55,476 nucleotides of DNA from Desulfobacteraceae bacterium (GCA_013003715.1 JABDIN010000066.1:1-55476), one strand, 5' to 3'. Shown: positions 25,520 to 35,545, counted from the stretch's first letter. The notes: a model not told the origin generated them from the sequence alone. Numbers and translations: made by a program.

Positions 25520-27699
25520 CATCTGCCGATTCAACCACCATTGACGGTCACATCGAACACGTCATTTTTCATAACGATGACAATCATTACACCATCGCCA
25601 AGTTCCGATCCGCCGCCCATCAAAACCTGCTGAACGTGGTGGGGTACATGCCCGATCCCAACCCGGGGGAACGCCTGTCCGTAACCGGTACCTGGGAAAC
25701 CCACCCCCGCTTCGGCCGCCAATTCCGGATACAAACATTTGATGTCCTGTTGCCAGCGGATGTGGAAGGTATCCGGACATATCTGGCCGGGGGATTTATC
25801 AAAGGCCTGGGGGCCAAAATGGTGGACCGCCTGGTGCGTAAATTCAAAGACCGGACCTTGGATGTGATAGAGAACCATCCCCATCAACTCACCGATGTCA
25901 AAGGGATCGGACCGGCCATGGCCGAACGCATCACCATGGGATGGAAGGACCATCACGCGGTTCGCAGCCTTATGAACTTTCTACAGGAAAACGGTATAAA
26001 AACGGCATATTGCGCCCGGATACTGAAGGCATACGGCACCGAGGCCGAACAGATATTGCGGGAGGACCCTTTTCGGGCCGCGTCGGATATACCGAGAATC
26101 GGTTTTATGATTGCCGACGCCCTGACCCGGTATTCAGACCTTGACGTGGATACGGGACAACGATCCCGGGCGTGTGTGCTGCATCTGCTGGAACAGGCGG
26201 CAGACGACGGGCACATGTTCCTGCCGGAAGCCCGGTTGATATCCCGTTGTGAGGACCTGTTTGACATTGATCTCATGGATACGGAAACAGCCATCGTCGA
26301 TCTATCCGACATGGAGGATATCGTGGTCACCGAAGTCGGTGAATTTGCTGAGGATCGGGCGGTGTACGCAGCACCGCTTTATGCGTCGGAAGTCGATATC
26401 GCCCGCCGGTTGACAACCATGCAGGCCATACCACTGGCGCCGCCGGATCTGGACGCGGCGCGGATCACCGCGGAAGTTGTCAGGCGGCTGGCCATCAAGC
26501 CTTCGCCGGACCAGATAGAGGTCATCGAAGGCGTGCTCGCCCACCGGGTTGCCGTTATCACCGGTGGGCCGGGTACCGGTAAAACCACTTTAATCCGGTC
26601 CATTGCTGCAATTCTCGAAACCCTTGGAAAACAGACACTGCTGGCCGCACCCACCGGCCGTGCGGCACGACGCCTTGCCGATGTGGCCGGAAAAAAAGCG
26701 TCCACCATCCATCGACTGCTCGGTTATAATCTGTCCAGCGGATGCTTTGATAAAGATCAGGACAATCCCCTGGAAGCCGATGCGGTGATCATTGATGAAG
26801 CATCGATGGTGGATGCGCTGCTCATGTATCACTTGATTCGGGCTATCCCCGTGACCAGCATGTTGATTCTGGTGGGGGATGTCTTTCAATTACCATCGGT
26901 GGGGCCGGGGAATGTGCTGTCCGATCTCATCACATCGGGTGTCATCCACACCTATGAGCTGGAACGGATTTTCCGGCAAAGCGAGGAAAGCCCGATCGTC
27001 CGGAACGCCCATAAGGTCCGCCGGGGTGAGCCCCTGGAGTTAAGCGAATCGGATACTGCCGGGGAATTATCCGAATTTTATTTCATTCAGCAGGCCACAC
27101 CCGAAAAGGTTACGGAAACCATCATCGATATGTGCACCCGGCACATTCCCGAGAATTTTGGATTTCATCCGGTTAAAGACATTCAAGTGCTCACGCCCAT
27201 TCATAACGGAGTGGCCGGCACCCACAGTCTGAATAAAAAACTTCAGGCGGTGTTGAATACATCGGACACCTCGGTTCAAGCCCCGGGTGGTGTTTTCAAA
27301 ACCGGAGATAAAGTGATGCATTTGAGAAATAATTATCAGAAGTCCGTGTTCAACGGTGATATCGGCACCATTGTCGATCTGGACAGGGAAGCCGAAAACA
27401 TAAGGGTGGATTACGATGGCAACATTGTGGCGTATCATTTTTTCGAACTGGATGAACTGGCGCTGGCCTACGCCATTTCCATACACAAGAGCCAGGGGTC
27501 GGAATATCCGGCCGTGGTCCTGCCGGTGATCACCCACCACTATACCATGCTGCAGCGCAATCTTCTGTACACCGCATTGACCCGGGGAAAATCACTGGTG
27601 GTTCTGGTGGGGTCAGCCAAGGCCGTATCCATCGCCCTGAAAAACGATACCCCCCGACGCCGATTGTCCGGGCTGTCATTTCGATTATCCAGTGCTTGA
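25516..27699 (+). CDS. recD2: RecD2-type ATP-dependent DNA helicase
   Basis: The 727-residue product starts at ATG 25516, overlapping the gmhB stop; a much longer upstream frame is only open by chance. An N-terminal OB-like region and helix-hairpin-helix segment (LTDVKGIGPAMAERI) precede the SF1B core. Walker A is GGPGTGKTT near residue 354, then LLAAPTGRAARRL, IIDEASMVDALLM and LVGDVFQLPSVGPGNVL. The C-terminal UvrD_C_2 motif is YAISIHKSQGSEYPAVVLP. There are no RecB/RecC neighbours, which matches the stand-alone RecD2/TraA group acting 5'-3' in repair. Start and length fit the family. Confidence 0.92.
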   Translation: MTSADSTTIDGHIEHVIFHNDDNHYTIAKFRSAAHQNLLNVVGYMPDPNPGERLSVTGTWETHPRFGRQFRIQTFDVLLPADVEGIRTYLAGGFIKGLGAKMVDRLVRKFKDRTLDVIENHPHQLTDVKGIGPAMAERITMGWKDHHAVRSLMNFLQENGIKTAYCARILKAYGTEAEQILREDPFRAASDIPRIGFMIADALTRYSDLDVDTGQRSRACVLHLLEQAADDGHMFLPEARLISRCEDLFDIDLMDTETAIVDLSDMEDIVVTEVGEFAEDRAVYAAPLYASEVDIARRLTTMQAIPLAPPDLDAARITAEVVRRLAIKPSPDQIEVIEGVLAHRVAVITGGPGTGKTTLIRSIAAILETLGKQTLLAAPTGRAARRLADVAGKKASTIHRLLGYNLSSGCFDKDQDNPLEADAVIIDEASMVDALLMYHLIRAIPVTSMLILVGDVFQLPSVGPGNVLSDLITSGVIHTYELERIFRQSEESPIVRNAHKVRRGEPLELSESDTAGELSEFYFIQQATPEKVTETIIDMCTRHIPENFGFHPVKDIQVLTPIHNGVAGTHSLNKKLQAVLNTSDTSVQAPGGVFKTGDKVMHLRNNYQKSVFNGDIGTIVDLDREAENIRVDYDGNIVAYHFFELDELALAYAISIHKSQGSEYPAVVLPVITHHYTMLQRNLLYTALTRGKSLVVLVGSAKAVSIALKNDTPRRRLSGLSFRLSSA

Positions 27700-27705
27700 A
27701 CCGCA

Positions 27706-27792
27706 TGCCAAATGGGGGAATCCTGTCGTTTTATCTTCATTTTAATATCAAAGCGATCGCTAAAAATGGATAGCATACCGCCATTTGGCATT
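27706..27792 (-). repeat. Dispersed repeat, core-only copy in reverse orientation
   Basis: Read on the minus strand it gives TGCCAAATGGCGGTATGCTATCCATTTTTAGCG, GATATTAAAATGAAGATAAAACGACAG and a CATTTGGCA end, the central part of the repeats at 1948 and 36690. The ends (TGCCAAATGGCGG and CCCCATTTGGCA) form a short inverted repeat. It begins seven bases after the recD2 stop. Confidence 0.7.
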
Positions 27793-27951
27793 ATCATGTC
27801 TATTCTCAAAAATGAAAGCATAAAAAATCTGAGCCGATTTCAAATGTGTTTGCCCTGATTCCCATCCGGCCAATGGTTGAAAAAGATTCGTATCTGTGAG
27901 AGTATCGGTTAGTGCCTGTCACTACTTTTTATAGCAGAAGATGGAGACATC

Positions 27952-29916
27952 ATGGCGACCACCCCTTCCGGGGGCAAGACATCAAAAAGAAAAACTCCCG
28001 ACCATAATACTCCTAATACCGCCTGTTCAATTGAGGACAAGTATCGTGCCGCCTTTGAGCATACTGCCGCTGCCACCTTTATATTCGATGAGGATACGAC
28101 TATTACCCTGGCCAATGCAAAGGTCACGGAACTCACTGGTTATAGTGCTGCCGAAATAGCCGGAAAACTCAAGTGGATTGATCTTGTGGCGCCAGGAGAT
28201 GCCGAACGTATCCGGCTTTATCACATGCCGGGTACCGATCCGGGCGTTGGGAGTCCCACTGAATACGAGTTAAAAATATACGATAAATCCGGAGAGATCC
28301 GGGATGTTCTGGCACACGTCGCCCGGATTCCGGACACCGGATCTACGATTGCGTCGTGGGTCGATGTGACGGAACGCCACAAAAATGAGGCGGAGCGGAT
28401 ACGGCTGGCCACGGCTGCTGAACAATCCTATGAAAGCTACACCATCACCGATTCCCATGGCCGGATTCAATACGTCAATACCGCCTTCGAACAAATGACC
28501 GGATTGTCGCGGGAGCAGGTGGTGGGAAAGCGGATAGAAAAGATTTTTTCAGGCCAGAAAGATGCGGATATCTTCAGTATCATGCGGTTTTCCGTTGCCA
28601 GTGGCGAGGTATGGTCCGGCCGGATCACCAATCGGGACACAGAAGGCAAGGTTTATCAGACCGAAACCCGGATATCACCCATCCGTGATGCCGCCGGTAA
28701 AATCCTCCATTTTTTGAGCATCAAGCGGGATATTTCCACTGAAGTGCAATTGGAGGAACAGCTTCGTCAAGCCCAGAGACTTCAGGCCATCGGGACGCTC
28801 GCCGGCGGCATCGCCCATGATTTCAACAATATTCTGGCCGGCATCATGGGATACACGGAAATGTCGCTGGCAGAAGCGCCAAAGGATAGCGATCTCCACC
28901 GAAAGCTGAAACGGGTGATGGAGGGTTGCTACCGAGCCAGGGACTTGGTTCATCAGATTCTCGCTTTCAGCCGCCAGAATAAACAGGAGCGAAAACCGGT
29001 TCAGATCGAGCTGATCGTCGAGGAGGCGCTGAAGCTGTTGCGGTCCACATTGCCGGCATCCATTAAAATCCTGAAAAAAATTGAAACCGACCATAGTGTT
29101 GTCCTTGCGGATCCGTCCCGGATTCATCAGGTGTTGATGAATTTGTGCACCAACGCATTCCACGCCATGAAATCCGGACCCGGAGAGCTTTATATCCAGC
29201 TCGGGGATATCCGGATTCAGGAGGATAAGATCCCGTCCGGTCTGGACCTTGCCCCCGGCACGTATGTAAAGCTGGTGGTTTGAGATACCGGGTGCGGTAT
29301 GCCTCCGGAACATTGTGCGCATATTTTTGAGCCTTATTTTTCCACGAAACCACCCGGTGAAGGTTCCGGACTTGGTCTGGCCGTGGTTCACGGCATCGTA
29401 AAAAGCTGTAACGGGGACATTTCGGTGACCACTGAACAGGGAAAAGGCTCCACATTCACCGTTTATTTCCCGAGAATTGACACCAGGGTATCGGCGGAAT
29501 CCCTGCCCGATTACCAGCCGACAGGTGGAACGGAGTCCATCCTTTTGGTGGATGATGATACCTTTGTGCTGGATATGACGACGGAACGGCTAAAGGAAAT
29601 TGGTTACGTGGTCTTCCCGTTCACCAATAGTGTGAATGCCCTGGCATTTTTCAAGAAAGCGGCAGCCACCCTTGATGTGGTCATAACAGACCATACCATG
29701 CCCCGGATGTCCGGCACCGAGCTGGCCGGGGAGATATTGCGCCACAGCCCGGACACACCGGTCATTTTATGCACCGGTTTCAGTGCCGATGTGGATCGGG
29801 AAAAAGCCGCCGCCATGGGTATTGTCGAATTCATCTATAAACCGGTTGTTCTCACCGAACTGGCCATTCGGTTGCGCAGTGTCCTGGATGGGCAGCAGAA
29901 AGGTCAGGCATCATAA
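27952..29916 (+). pseudogene. PAS-PAS hybrid sensor histidine kinase interrupted by one in-frame TGA
   Basis: The frame is open for 654 codons except for TGA at codon 444 (29281-29283). Before it are two PAS domains (about 25-140 and 150-270), HisKA with His289 in GGIAHDFNNILAG, and the N-box HQVLMNLCTNAFHAM. The TGA sits directly before DTGCGMPPE, the G1 box of the ATPase domain. After it come the rest of the ATPase (PPGEGSGLGLAVVHG) and a receiver domain with Asp580 in VVITDHTMPRMSG. No frameshift or other damage is visible. The position is usually Ser, Glu, Arg or similar, so a recent nonsense mutation or sequence error is most likely; recoding as selenocysteine is possible but unsupported. 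Without read-through the kinase would be dead. Confidence 0.8.
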
Positions 29917-29973
29917 GATTTTGGCATCATGCCGGCGGATCAGGTGTGATTGATGTCGGGAGACTTGCCACGG

Positions 29974-30399
29974 CTAGTTATCGGTATCGGTATCCGGGGC
30001 GGCGGGTACGGGGAGCTTGAAAAACTGAATGCCCTCCTGCTTGAGGGTTTCTTCTTCCTGCTTGGTGCTTACACCGCGGATATTGCGTTGCTCGGAAACA
30101 CCATAATGGATTTTCAGTGCTTCCTCGGCAAAATCCGAACCGACATTGTCAAAATTCCGCTCGACATATTCGGCGATTTGACGGCCGATTATTTCCATGT
30201 CCGCATCCGGTTTTACGGACATCGGCATCTGCGATGGGCCTTTAATCGCGAACTTAGATGGAATTTTAACCACTTCCGTATCATCACAGACCGGACATGA
30301 GATGAATCCCCTGGCTTTCTGGTCATCATATGCCGCGGCATCCTCAAACCAGCCTTCAAAGGTGTGTCCGTTTTTGCATTGCAGATCAAACGCTATCAT
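29974..30399 (-). CDS. DUF1178 family protein
   Basis: The 141-residue product starts MIAFDLQCKNGHTFEGWF and has a second cysteine pair in ISCPVCDDTEVVKIPSKFAI, a rubredoxin- or zinc-ribbon-like C-x-n-H/C-xx-C layout. The conserved block AEEALKIHYGVSEQRNIRGVST near residue 90 is typical of DUF1178. The C-terminus FFKLPVPAAPDTD is also usual. Function is not established; it probably binds a metal through the cysteines. It is a single gene, convergent with the hybrid kinase gene. Confidence 0.85.
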   Translation of the reverse strand: MIAFDLQCKNGHTFEGWFEDAAAYDDQKARGFISCPVCDDTEVVKIPSKFAIKGPSQMPMSVKPDADMEIIGRQIAEYVERNFDNVGSDFAEEALKIHYGVSEQRNIRGVSTKQEEETLKQEGIQFFKLPVPAAPDTDTDN

Positions 30400-30583
30400 G
30401 ACTAACTGACCCTTTTTCCTGAATATTTATACATCAACCTACCATGTTCGGGTTAAATATTAAAGAAATTATTGACAGATCCATCTGTTTCAACAAAGAA
30501 TACATGCGAATCCAATGCCGGATTGCAAGCATCAGGCGAAATTAAAGATACTATCTTCCGGGTCCTTCGGGATCGGGGAACAT

Positions 30584-30673
30584 ATGAATAGAGCAATTGC
30601 CGCCATTGTTCACATTTTAGCGTTCATGATCCTTACCATCCTGTATCTCCTGATGATGCCGGGGCCGGCTTGA
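30584..30673 (+). CDS. Possible 29-residue single-span membrane microprotein
   Basis: A short frame MNRAIAAIVHILAFMILTILYLLMMPGPA is preceded by GGGGAA six bases before the ATG. Residues 4-25 form one continuous hydrophobic helix. It lies alone in the 360-bp gap between the DUF1178 gene and the SH3 gene, 86 bp before the latter on the same strand. The hydrophobic pattern and ribosome-binding site suggest a real small gene, but without homologue comparison this is uncertain. The rest of the gap (30400-30583) contains no other candidate. Confidence 0.4.
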   Translation: MNRAIAAIVHILAFMILTILYLLMMPGPA

Positions 30674-30759
30674 TCGTCTGAAAATGAATATGCTTTGGTA
30701 TTAACAACCATCGTTTGATCATTAACCGCCAAACCTAACTTAATTGGAGAACTCTACGC

Positions 30760-31422
30760 ATGAAAGCTTTTACCGCATGGTGCCTCTTGATTACCGGGCT
30801 TGTGCTGCCTATTTCCGATACCGCATTGGCTGAAACCATGTATGTGACTGAGGAGTTTGAAATCACGATGCGGACTGGTCCGGGGGTCGAGCGTAAAATA
30901 ATTGCCCTGATCAAATCCGGCCAATCCCTGGAGGTCCTGAGCCTGGGGGATGAGTGGGCGGAGGTACAATTGACCAGCGGAAAACAGGGGTGGGTGCTAA
31001 GCCGTTACCTGACATCCAAAACCCCCAGTTCCTATGTCCTCAAAAATCTGGGGACCGAGCATAGTTCGCTGAAAGAGCAGCGGGACGCGTTGGTTGCGGA
31101 CACCGCCAATCTCAACGACGAAAAAAACCGGTTCAAGGCAGAGCTGCAACAGACCCGGCAGCAGCTGGATAAGATCACAAAGGAATTCGAGACCCTCAAA
31201 AAAGAATCCAAGGAATTTATCGCCCTGAAGAACAAATTCGATGCAACAACCAAAAATCTCACAGAAGAACGCACCCGGGCCGACAGCTTTGAAGACCAGA
31301 CCCGGCAATTGTTGCGCACCCAGAACATCAAATGGTTTTTGAGTGGTGCGGGTGTTCTGCTGCTTGGATTTATTATCGGTTTCAGCACCAGGCGGCAGAA
31401 GCGTCGCTCCTCTCTGCTCTAA
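30760..31422 (+). CDS. SH3-domain membrane protein (TIGR04211 / YgiM-like)
   Basis: The 220-residue product has a signal peptide (about 24 residues), then a bacterial SH3 domain (TMYVTEEFEITMRTGPGVERKIIALIKSGQSLEVL, EWAEVQLTSGKQGWVLSRYLT). A coiled coil spans about residues 100-190, and a C-terminal transmembrane helix (WFLSGAGVLLLGFIIGFS) is followed by a basic tail. This is the SH3-and-anchor architecture of TIGR04211. It is likely anchored in the inner membrane with the SH3 domain in the periplasm, perhaps binding cell-wall peptides. nadB follows after 14 bp. Confidence 0.85.
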   Translation: MKAFTAWCLLITGLVLPISDTALAETMYVTEEFEITMRTGPGVERKIIALIKSGQSLEVLSLGDEWAEVQLTSGKQGWVLSRYLTSKTPSSYVLKNLGTEHSSLKEQRDALVADTANLNDEKNRFKAELQQTRQQLDKITKEFETLKKESKEFIALKNKFDATTKNLTEERTRADSFEDQTRQLLRTQNIKWFLSGAGVLLLGFIIGFSTRRQKRRSSLL

Positions 31423-31436
31423 AAAAGCGATCAAAT

Positions 31437-33074
31437 ATGGATGTGAAAACGGATTTTCTGATCATCGGCAGCGGCATCGCCGGTTTGATGTTTGCCTTGA
31501 AGACGGCAGCGGTGGGCACCGTGGCGCTGATCACCAAAAAAGAGGCCATGGACAGCAATACGAACCTGGCCCAGGGGGGCATTGCATCGGTTTTCGGATT
31601 GGCCGATTCATTTAATCTGCACATTCAGGACACCCTGGCGTCCGGTGACGGGCTGTGTAATCAGGATGTGGTTGAGATGGTTGTCGCCAGGGGTCCGGAA
31701 ATGATATCGGAATTGATGGACCTTGGGGTTCAATTCAACATACGCGCAGCCGGAGAGGGCAGCAACCCAAACGATTTGGATTTGGGCCGGGAAGGCGGCC
31801 ATTCCAAAAACCGGATCGTCCACGCCAAGGACATGACCGGTAACGCTGTGGAGCGGGTGCTGGTAGAACAGGTTAAATCCCACCCCGACATCGAACTTTA
31901 CGAAAATCATATCGCCATCGATTTGATTACCTGCTCCACACGAATCAAACGCGGAATGGTCACCACCACCCACGAGGACTTCTGCTGCGGCGCCTACGTA
32001 CTCGATCGCAACAGCCTGGAGGTCAAGACCTTTTCATCAAAAATCACGCTGCTGGCCACCGGCGGTGCGGGTAAAGTCTATGTGTATACCAGTAACCCGG
32101 ATATTGCCACCGGAGACGGTGTCGCCATGGCCTACCGTGCAGGCGCCACCATCGCCAACATGGAATTCGTTCAATTTCATCCCACCTGCCTGTACCATCC
32201 GGAAGCCAAGAATTTTCTCATCTCCGAAGCCGTTCGCGGGGAGGGAGGGATTTTAAAGAATACTGCTGGCCGGGCGTTCATGGGCGATTATGATCCCCAA
32301 AAAGACCTGGCCTGCCGCGATGTGGTGGCGCGCGCCATCGATACCGAATTGAAAAAGAGTGGTGAGGAAACAGTATTTCTGGATATATCTCACAAATCCG
32401 CTGATTTCACTAAAAACCGTTTTCCCAATCTGTACGAAAAGTGCCTCACCTATGGCATCGATATGACGGCTGATCCCATCCCGGTGGTTCCGGCCGCCCA
32501 TTATCTGTGTGGCGGAGTGGCCACGGACATGGCCGGCCGGACCGATATCCAGCGCCTCTATGCCGTTGGTGAAACCGCGTGCACCGGGCTTCATGGCGCC
32601 AATCGATTGGCCAGCAATTCCCTCCTGGAAGCCCTTGTATACGCCGATGCCTCGGCCCGTCATGCCATTGAGGATTTCAAACAGGCAAAATCCGCCGCCA
32701 TTCCCGATCCCATGAACTGGGACGAGGTCGGGACCACGGACAGCGATGAAGCCATTATGGTATCCCATAACTGGGATGAAATCCGGCGCCTGATGTGGCA
32801 TTATGTGGGCATCGTGCGATCCGACAAGCGACTTGCCCGCGCCAAACGCCGCATCGATATCATTCAAAGCGAAATCCATGAATACTATTGGGATTTCAAG
32901 GTCACCCCCGACCTGCTGGAACTGCGTAACATCGCTGTGGTGGCGGAACTCATCATCAAATGCGCCACCCACCGCAAGGAAAGCCGTGGACTGCATTACA
33001 ACCTGCAATATCCACAGCGGGATGACAAGCGATGGATGAAGGATACGGTGCTCAGGCGTCCGTTTGTGGGGTAG
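31437..33074 (+). CDS. nadB: L-aspartate oxidase
   Basis: The 545-residue flavoprotein starts at 31437; the upstream open frame overlaps the SH3 gene and is not coding. It has the FAD Rossmann motif FLIIGSGIAGLMFALKTA, the TNLAQGGIASVFG segment, REGGHSKNRIVHAKDMTGNAVE, EFVQFHPTCLYHP and the C-terminal FAD contact CTGLHGANRLASNSLLEALVYA, all as in NadB. It oxidises L-aspartate to iminoaspartate, the first step of NAD synthesis, using fumarate or another acceptor in anaerobes. nadA and nadC are not in the window. Its last eight codons are part of a 237-bp tandem duplication. Confidence 0.95.
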   Translation: MDVKTDFLIIGSGIAGLMFALKTAAVGTVALITKKEAMDSNTNLAQGGIASVFGLADSFNLHIQDTLASGDGLCNQDVVEMVVARGPEMISELMDLGVQFNIRAAGEGSNPNDLDLGREGGHSKNRIVHAKDMTGNAVERVLVEQVKSHPDIELYENHIAIDLITCSTRIKRGMVTTTHEDFCCGAYVLDRNSLEVKTFSSKITLLATGGAGKVYVYTSNPDIATGDGVAMAYRAGATIANMEFVQFHPTCLYHPEAKNFLISEAVRGEGGILKNTAGRAFMGDYDPQKDLACRDVVARAIDTELKKSGEETVFLDISHKSADFTKNRFPNLYEKCLTYGIDMTADPIPVVPAAHYLCGGVATDMAGRTDIQRLYAVGETACTGLHGANRLASNSLLEALVYADASARHAIEDFKQAKSAAIPDPMNWDEVGTTDSDEAIMVSHNWDEIRRLMWHYVGIVRSDKRLARAKRRIDIIQSEIHEYYWDFKVTPDLLELRNIAVVAELIIKCATHRKESRGLHYNLQYPQRDDKRWMKDTVLRRPFVG

Positions 33075-33526
33075 TGTTGTTGAAAGAGCGATTTTAGCTT
33101 GTTTTAAAAGTCCGCCTGCCGATCGTCGCACAATTTCAAATGACAAATTTTAAATTTCAAATGAATGAATTCTGCCTGATTTGATTTTACTCAAGCATTC
33201 TCCGGTTTAATAGCCCTGAACAAGGTCGCGATGCCGAGCGTAAGTTTTGAACAGGTTACATTCTGGAATCCGGCTGTTCGCATGGTGGTCAGGCGGCCTT
33301 TTGTGGGGTAGTGTTGTTGAAAGAGCGATTTTAGCTTGTTTTAAAAGTCCGTCTGCCGATCATCGCACAATTTCAAATGACAAATTTTAAATTTCAAATG
33401 AATGAATTCTGCCTGATTTGATTTTGCTCAAGCATTCTCCGGTTTAATAGCCCTGAACAGGGTCGCGATGCCGAGCGTAAGTTTTGAACAGGTTACATTC
33501 TGGAAGCCGGCTGTTCGCATGGTGGT
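33053..33526. repeat. Tandem duplication of a 237-bp unit spanning nadB end to menG end
   Basis: 33053-33289 and 33290-33526 are direct repeats, seven mismatches in 237 positions by eye and no gaps. Each unit holds the final codons of nadB with its stop, the intergenic sequence (including ATTTCAAATGACAAATTTTAAATTTCAAATG) and the last about 33 codons of menG with its stop. The first unit thus contains a spare menG 3' end and the second a spare nadB 3' end. The trinucleotide TCA lies at 33052, 33289 and 33526, so three-base microhomology marks the junctions. Both genes remain intact. Confidence 0.92.
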
Positions 33527-34144
33527 CATGAAGGTGTGGTGGTCGGGGAAGTTGAGGACGGAGGCGGGGAGGTAGGTATAGGCGCTGGCATGCCTGGAGA
33601 AGCATCGGCCGATGAGGGGGAGAAGTTTTTGGAAATAGAGCAGATACAGCCGATGGAGTGGGCCGGACCGGGGAAGGGTCAGTTCGAGGATAAGTATGAC
33701 ACCGCCGGGTTTGAGGGCCTTGTGGAACGCTTTCAGGGCGTCCAAACGGTTCTGGATATTACGGATACCGAAAGCAATGGTGACGGCATCGAAAAGTCCG
33801 TCATGGAATGGCAGGGCGAGGGCGTCAGCCGCGGCCAGGGAGACCTTGTCCTCAAAGGGGCTTAGTTCAAGTTTTGCCTGGGCCAGTTTCAGCATTCGCG
33901 GGGCAAAATCCACGCCCACCACCACAGCCCCACCATGTGTCTGCCAAAGGGCCTCCACGATCACATCGCCGGTACCGCAGGCCACGTCCAATATGAACGG
34001 TGCCCGTCTCCGGCCCATGGCCGTCACCAATTTCCGCCGCCACATCACATCCCGGCGCATACTTAACAAACGGTTGAGCAAATCGTACCGGGGAGCAATA
34101 GAATCAAACATTGCCCGGATAAACGGCAGTTCTTTCTGGGTCAT
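33428..34144 (-). CDS. menG: Demethylmenaquinone methyltransferase (UbiE/MenG)
   Basis: The 238-residue product starts at ATG 34144 (AAAGG upstream). It carries the family marks FDSIAPRYDLLNRLLSMRRDVMWRR, the SAM motif ILDVACGTGDVIVEAL, DFAPRMLKLA, and FGIRNIQNRLDALKAFHKALKPGG, and ends in YTYLPASVLNFPD. UbiE/MenG methylates demethylmenaquinone to menaquinone. In a strict anaerobe this is the respiratory quinone route. The 3' end is duplicated downstream but the full gene is intact. Confidence 0.92.
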   Translation of the reverse strand: MTQKELPFIRAMFDSIAPRYDLLNRLLSMRRDVMWRRKLVTAMGRRRAPFILDVACGTGDVIVEALWQTHGGAVVVGVDFAPRMLKLAQAKLELSPFEDKVSLAAADALALPFHDGLFDAVTIAFGIRNIQNRLDALKAFHKALKPGGVILILELTLPRSGPLHRLYLLYFQKLLPLIGRCFSRHASAYTYLPASVLNFPDHHTFMTTMRTAGFQNVTCSKLTLGIATLFRAIKPENA

Positions 34145-34284
34145 TGACAACCTTTCATATTGCATTAAAGTATGAGATCACCGTGCGGTTTACCGTTATC
34201 ATAGAAGCGGTCCGGGTTGCCAGTGATTTTCATTGCCCGGTCATCAGGTGTGTTGCAGGAGATGGCGAGTTCGAAGGGCAAGGG

Positions 34285-34313
34285 TTGACTTATGGTTGTT
34301 TGACGTTTACAAC
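34285..34313 (+). promoter_or_regulatory. Candidate sigma70 promoter of dnaJ
   Basis: TTGACT (34285-34290), a 17-base spacer and TACAAC (34308-34313) stand about 70 bp before the dnaJ ATG. The spacing is ideal and the -10 box matches 4 of 6. No CIRCE or heat-shock-type sequence was seen in this gap. Confidence 0.4.
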
Positions 34314-34382
34314 GCTACAGCGAAATCAAACTCGAAGCTGTTCGGTGATGACAATATCTTGGGAAAATGCATGGAAGTATAA

Positions 34383-35504
34383 ATGACTGCTAAAAGGGAT
34401 TATTACGAAGTTCTGGGGGTTGATCGGAATGCCGCCGATTCAGATTTGAAGTCCGCTTACCGTAAACTCGCCCTCAAATTTCATCCGGATCGGAATCCGG
34501 GAAACCGGGAAGCGGAAGAGCAATTCAAGGAAGCTGCCGAGGCATACGAAGTATTGCGGGACGGGCAAAAACGTCAGATATATGACCAATACGGACACCA
34601 GGGGCTCGAAGGGCAGGGCTTTTCCGGCTTTGGCGGATTTGAAGATATTTTTTCCAGTTTTGGAGATATTTTCGAGGATTTTTTCGGTTTCGGCTCCGGT
34701 TCCCGCGGCGGTGGACGCTCCCGGGCGCAACGAGGTTCGGACCTGCGATATGATTTGACGCTAGATTTCATGGAGGCGGCCTTCGGCACGGAGACAGAGA
34801 TTACGGTGGACAAAATGGATCTTTGCATGGAATGTGAGGGCACCGGGGCTGAGGCAGGCTCACACCCTGAAACCTGTGCCCAGTGTCAAGGCAGCGGGCA
34901 GGTGTCCCGCAGTCAGGGGTTCTTTACCATTCGTACGACATGCCCGGTCTGCCGGGGAACCGGTCAGGTCATCGCCAATGTCTGTGGTGAATGTCGGGGC
35001 CAGGGCCAGGTAAAAGCCACCAAGACCGTCACCGTAAAGATTCCCGCGGGTGTGGACGACAACTCCCGGTTGCGACTCAGCAACGAGGGGGAAGCCGGAC
35101 GGCACGGCGGACCTCCGGGACATCTCTATGTGTTCATCCATGTGGAGGCCCATGATTTTTTCATGCGTGATGACACCAATATCATTTGTAAAATCCCCTT
35201 GTCTTTTGTCCAGGCGGCATTGGGCGATTCCATCAAGGTGCCCACCCTGACCTCGGCAAAAAAATTGACGATTCCCAAAGGCACACAACCCGGAGAAGTA
35301 TTCCGTTTTCGGGGCGAGGGGATCGCATCGCTTCGCAACGGCCACCGGGGCGATCAGTTGATCCAGGTGGATATCAAGACCCCCACCCATTTGAACAAAA
35401 AGCAGGAAACCTTGCTCAAGGAGTTCGCCAAACTTGAAGCCGGCAAACTCTCCACAAAATTAAAAAGCATTCTTAAGGGGGAAGCCGGTAAAGCCACCGG
35501 CTGA
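34383..35504 (+). CDS. dnaJ: Chaperone DnaJ (Hsp40, type I)
   Basis: The 373-residue product has a J domain with HPDRNPGN (HPD about residues 33-35), a G/F-rich linker ([17 protein letters not shown]), and the four zinc-finger repeats [24 protein letters not shown] and CGECRGQG near residues 146-207. The C-terminal substrate-binding domains follow, with [15 protein letters not shown] and [15 protein letters not shown]. This is full-length type I DnaJ, the DnaK co-chaperone. dnaK and grpE are not adjacent. queD follows 41 bp downstream on the same strand. Confidence 0.95.
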   Translation: MTAKRDYYEVLGVDRNAADSDLKSAYRKLALKFHPDRNPGNREAEEQFKEAAEAYEVLRDGQKRQIYDQYGHQGLEGQGFSGFGGFEDIFSSFGDIFEDFFGFGSGSRGGGRSRAQRGSDLRYDLTLDFMEAAFGTETEITVDKMDLCMECEGTGAEAGSHPETCAQCQGSGQVSRSQGFFTIRTTCPVCRGTGQVIANVCGECRGQGQVKATKTVTVKIPAGVDDNSRLRLSNEGEAGRHGGPPGHLYVFIHVEAHDFFMRDDTNIICKIPLSFVQAALGDSIKVPTLTSAKKLTIPKGTQPGEVFRFRGEGIASLRNGHRGDQLIQVDIKTPTHLNKKQETLLKEFAKLEAGKLSTKLKSILKGEAGKATG

Positions 35505-35545
35505 CAGAGGGCTTTTCCGCCACGCGCAACAGGAGATCCGAATTC

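Noticed and set aside
27540-27821. Frames running through the dispersed repeats as small proteins
   Set aside because: Similar peptides appear at several repeats only because the DNA is repeated; the frames differ in start, stop and phase between copies.
29285-29300. Hairpin after the kinase TGA as a SECIS element
   Set aside because: Its loop starts about seven bases after the TGA, closer than the range I know for bacterial SECIS loops, and part of the stem is imposed by the coded DTGxGM motif.
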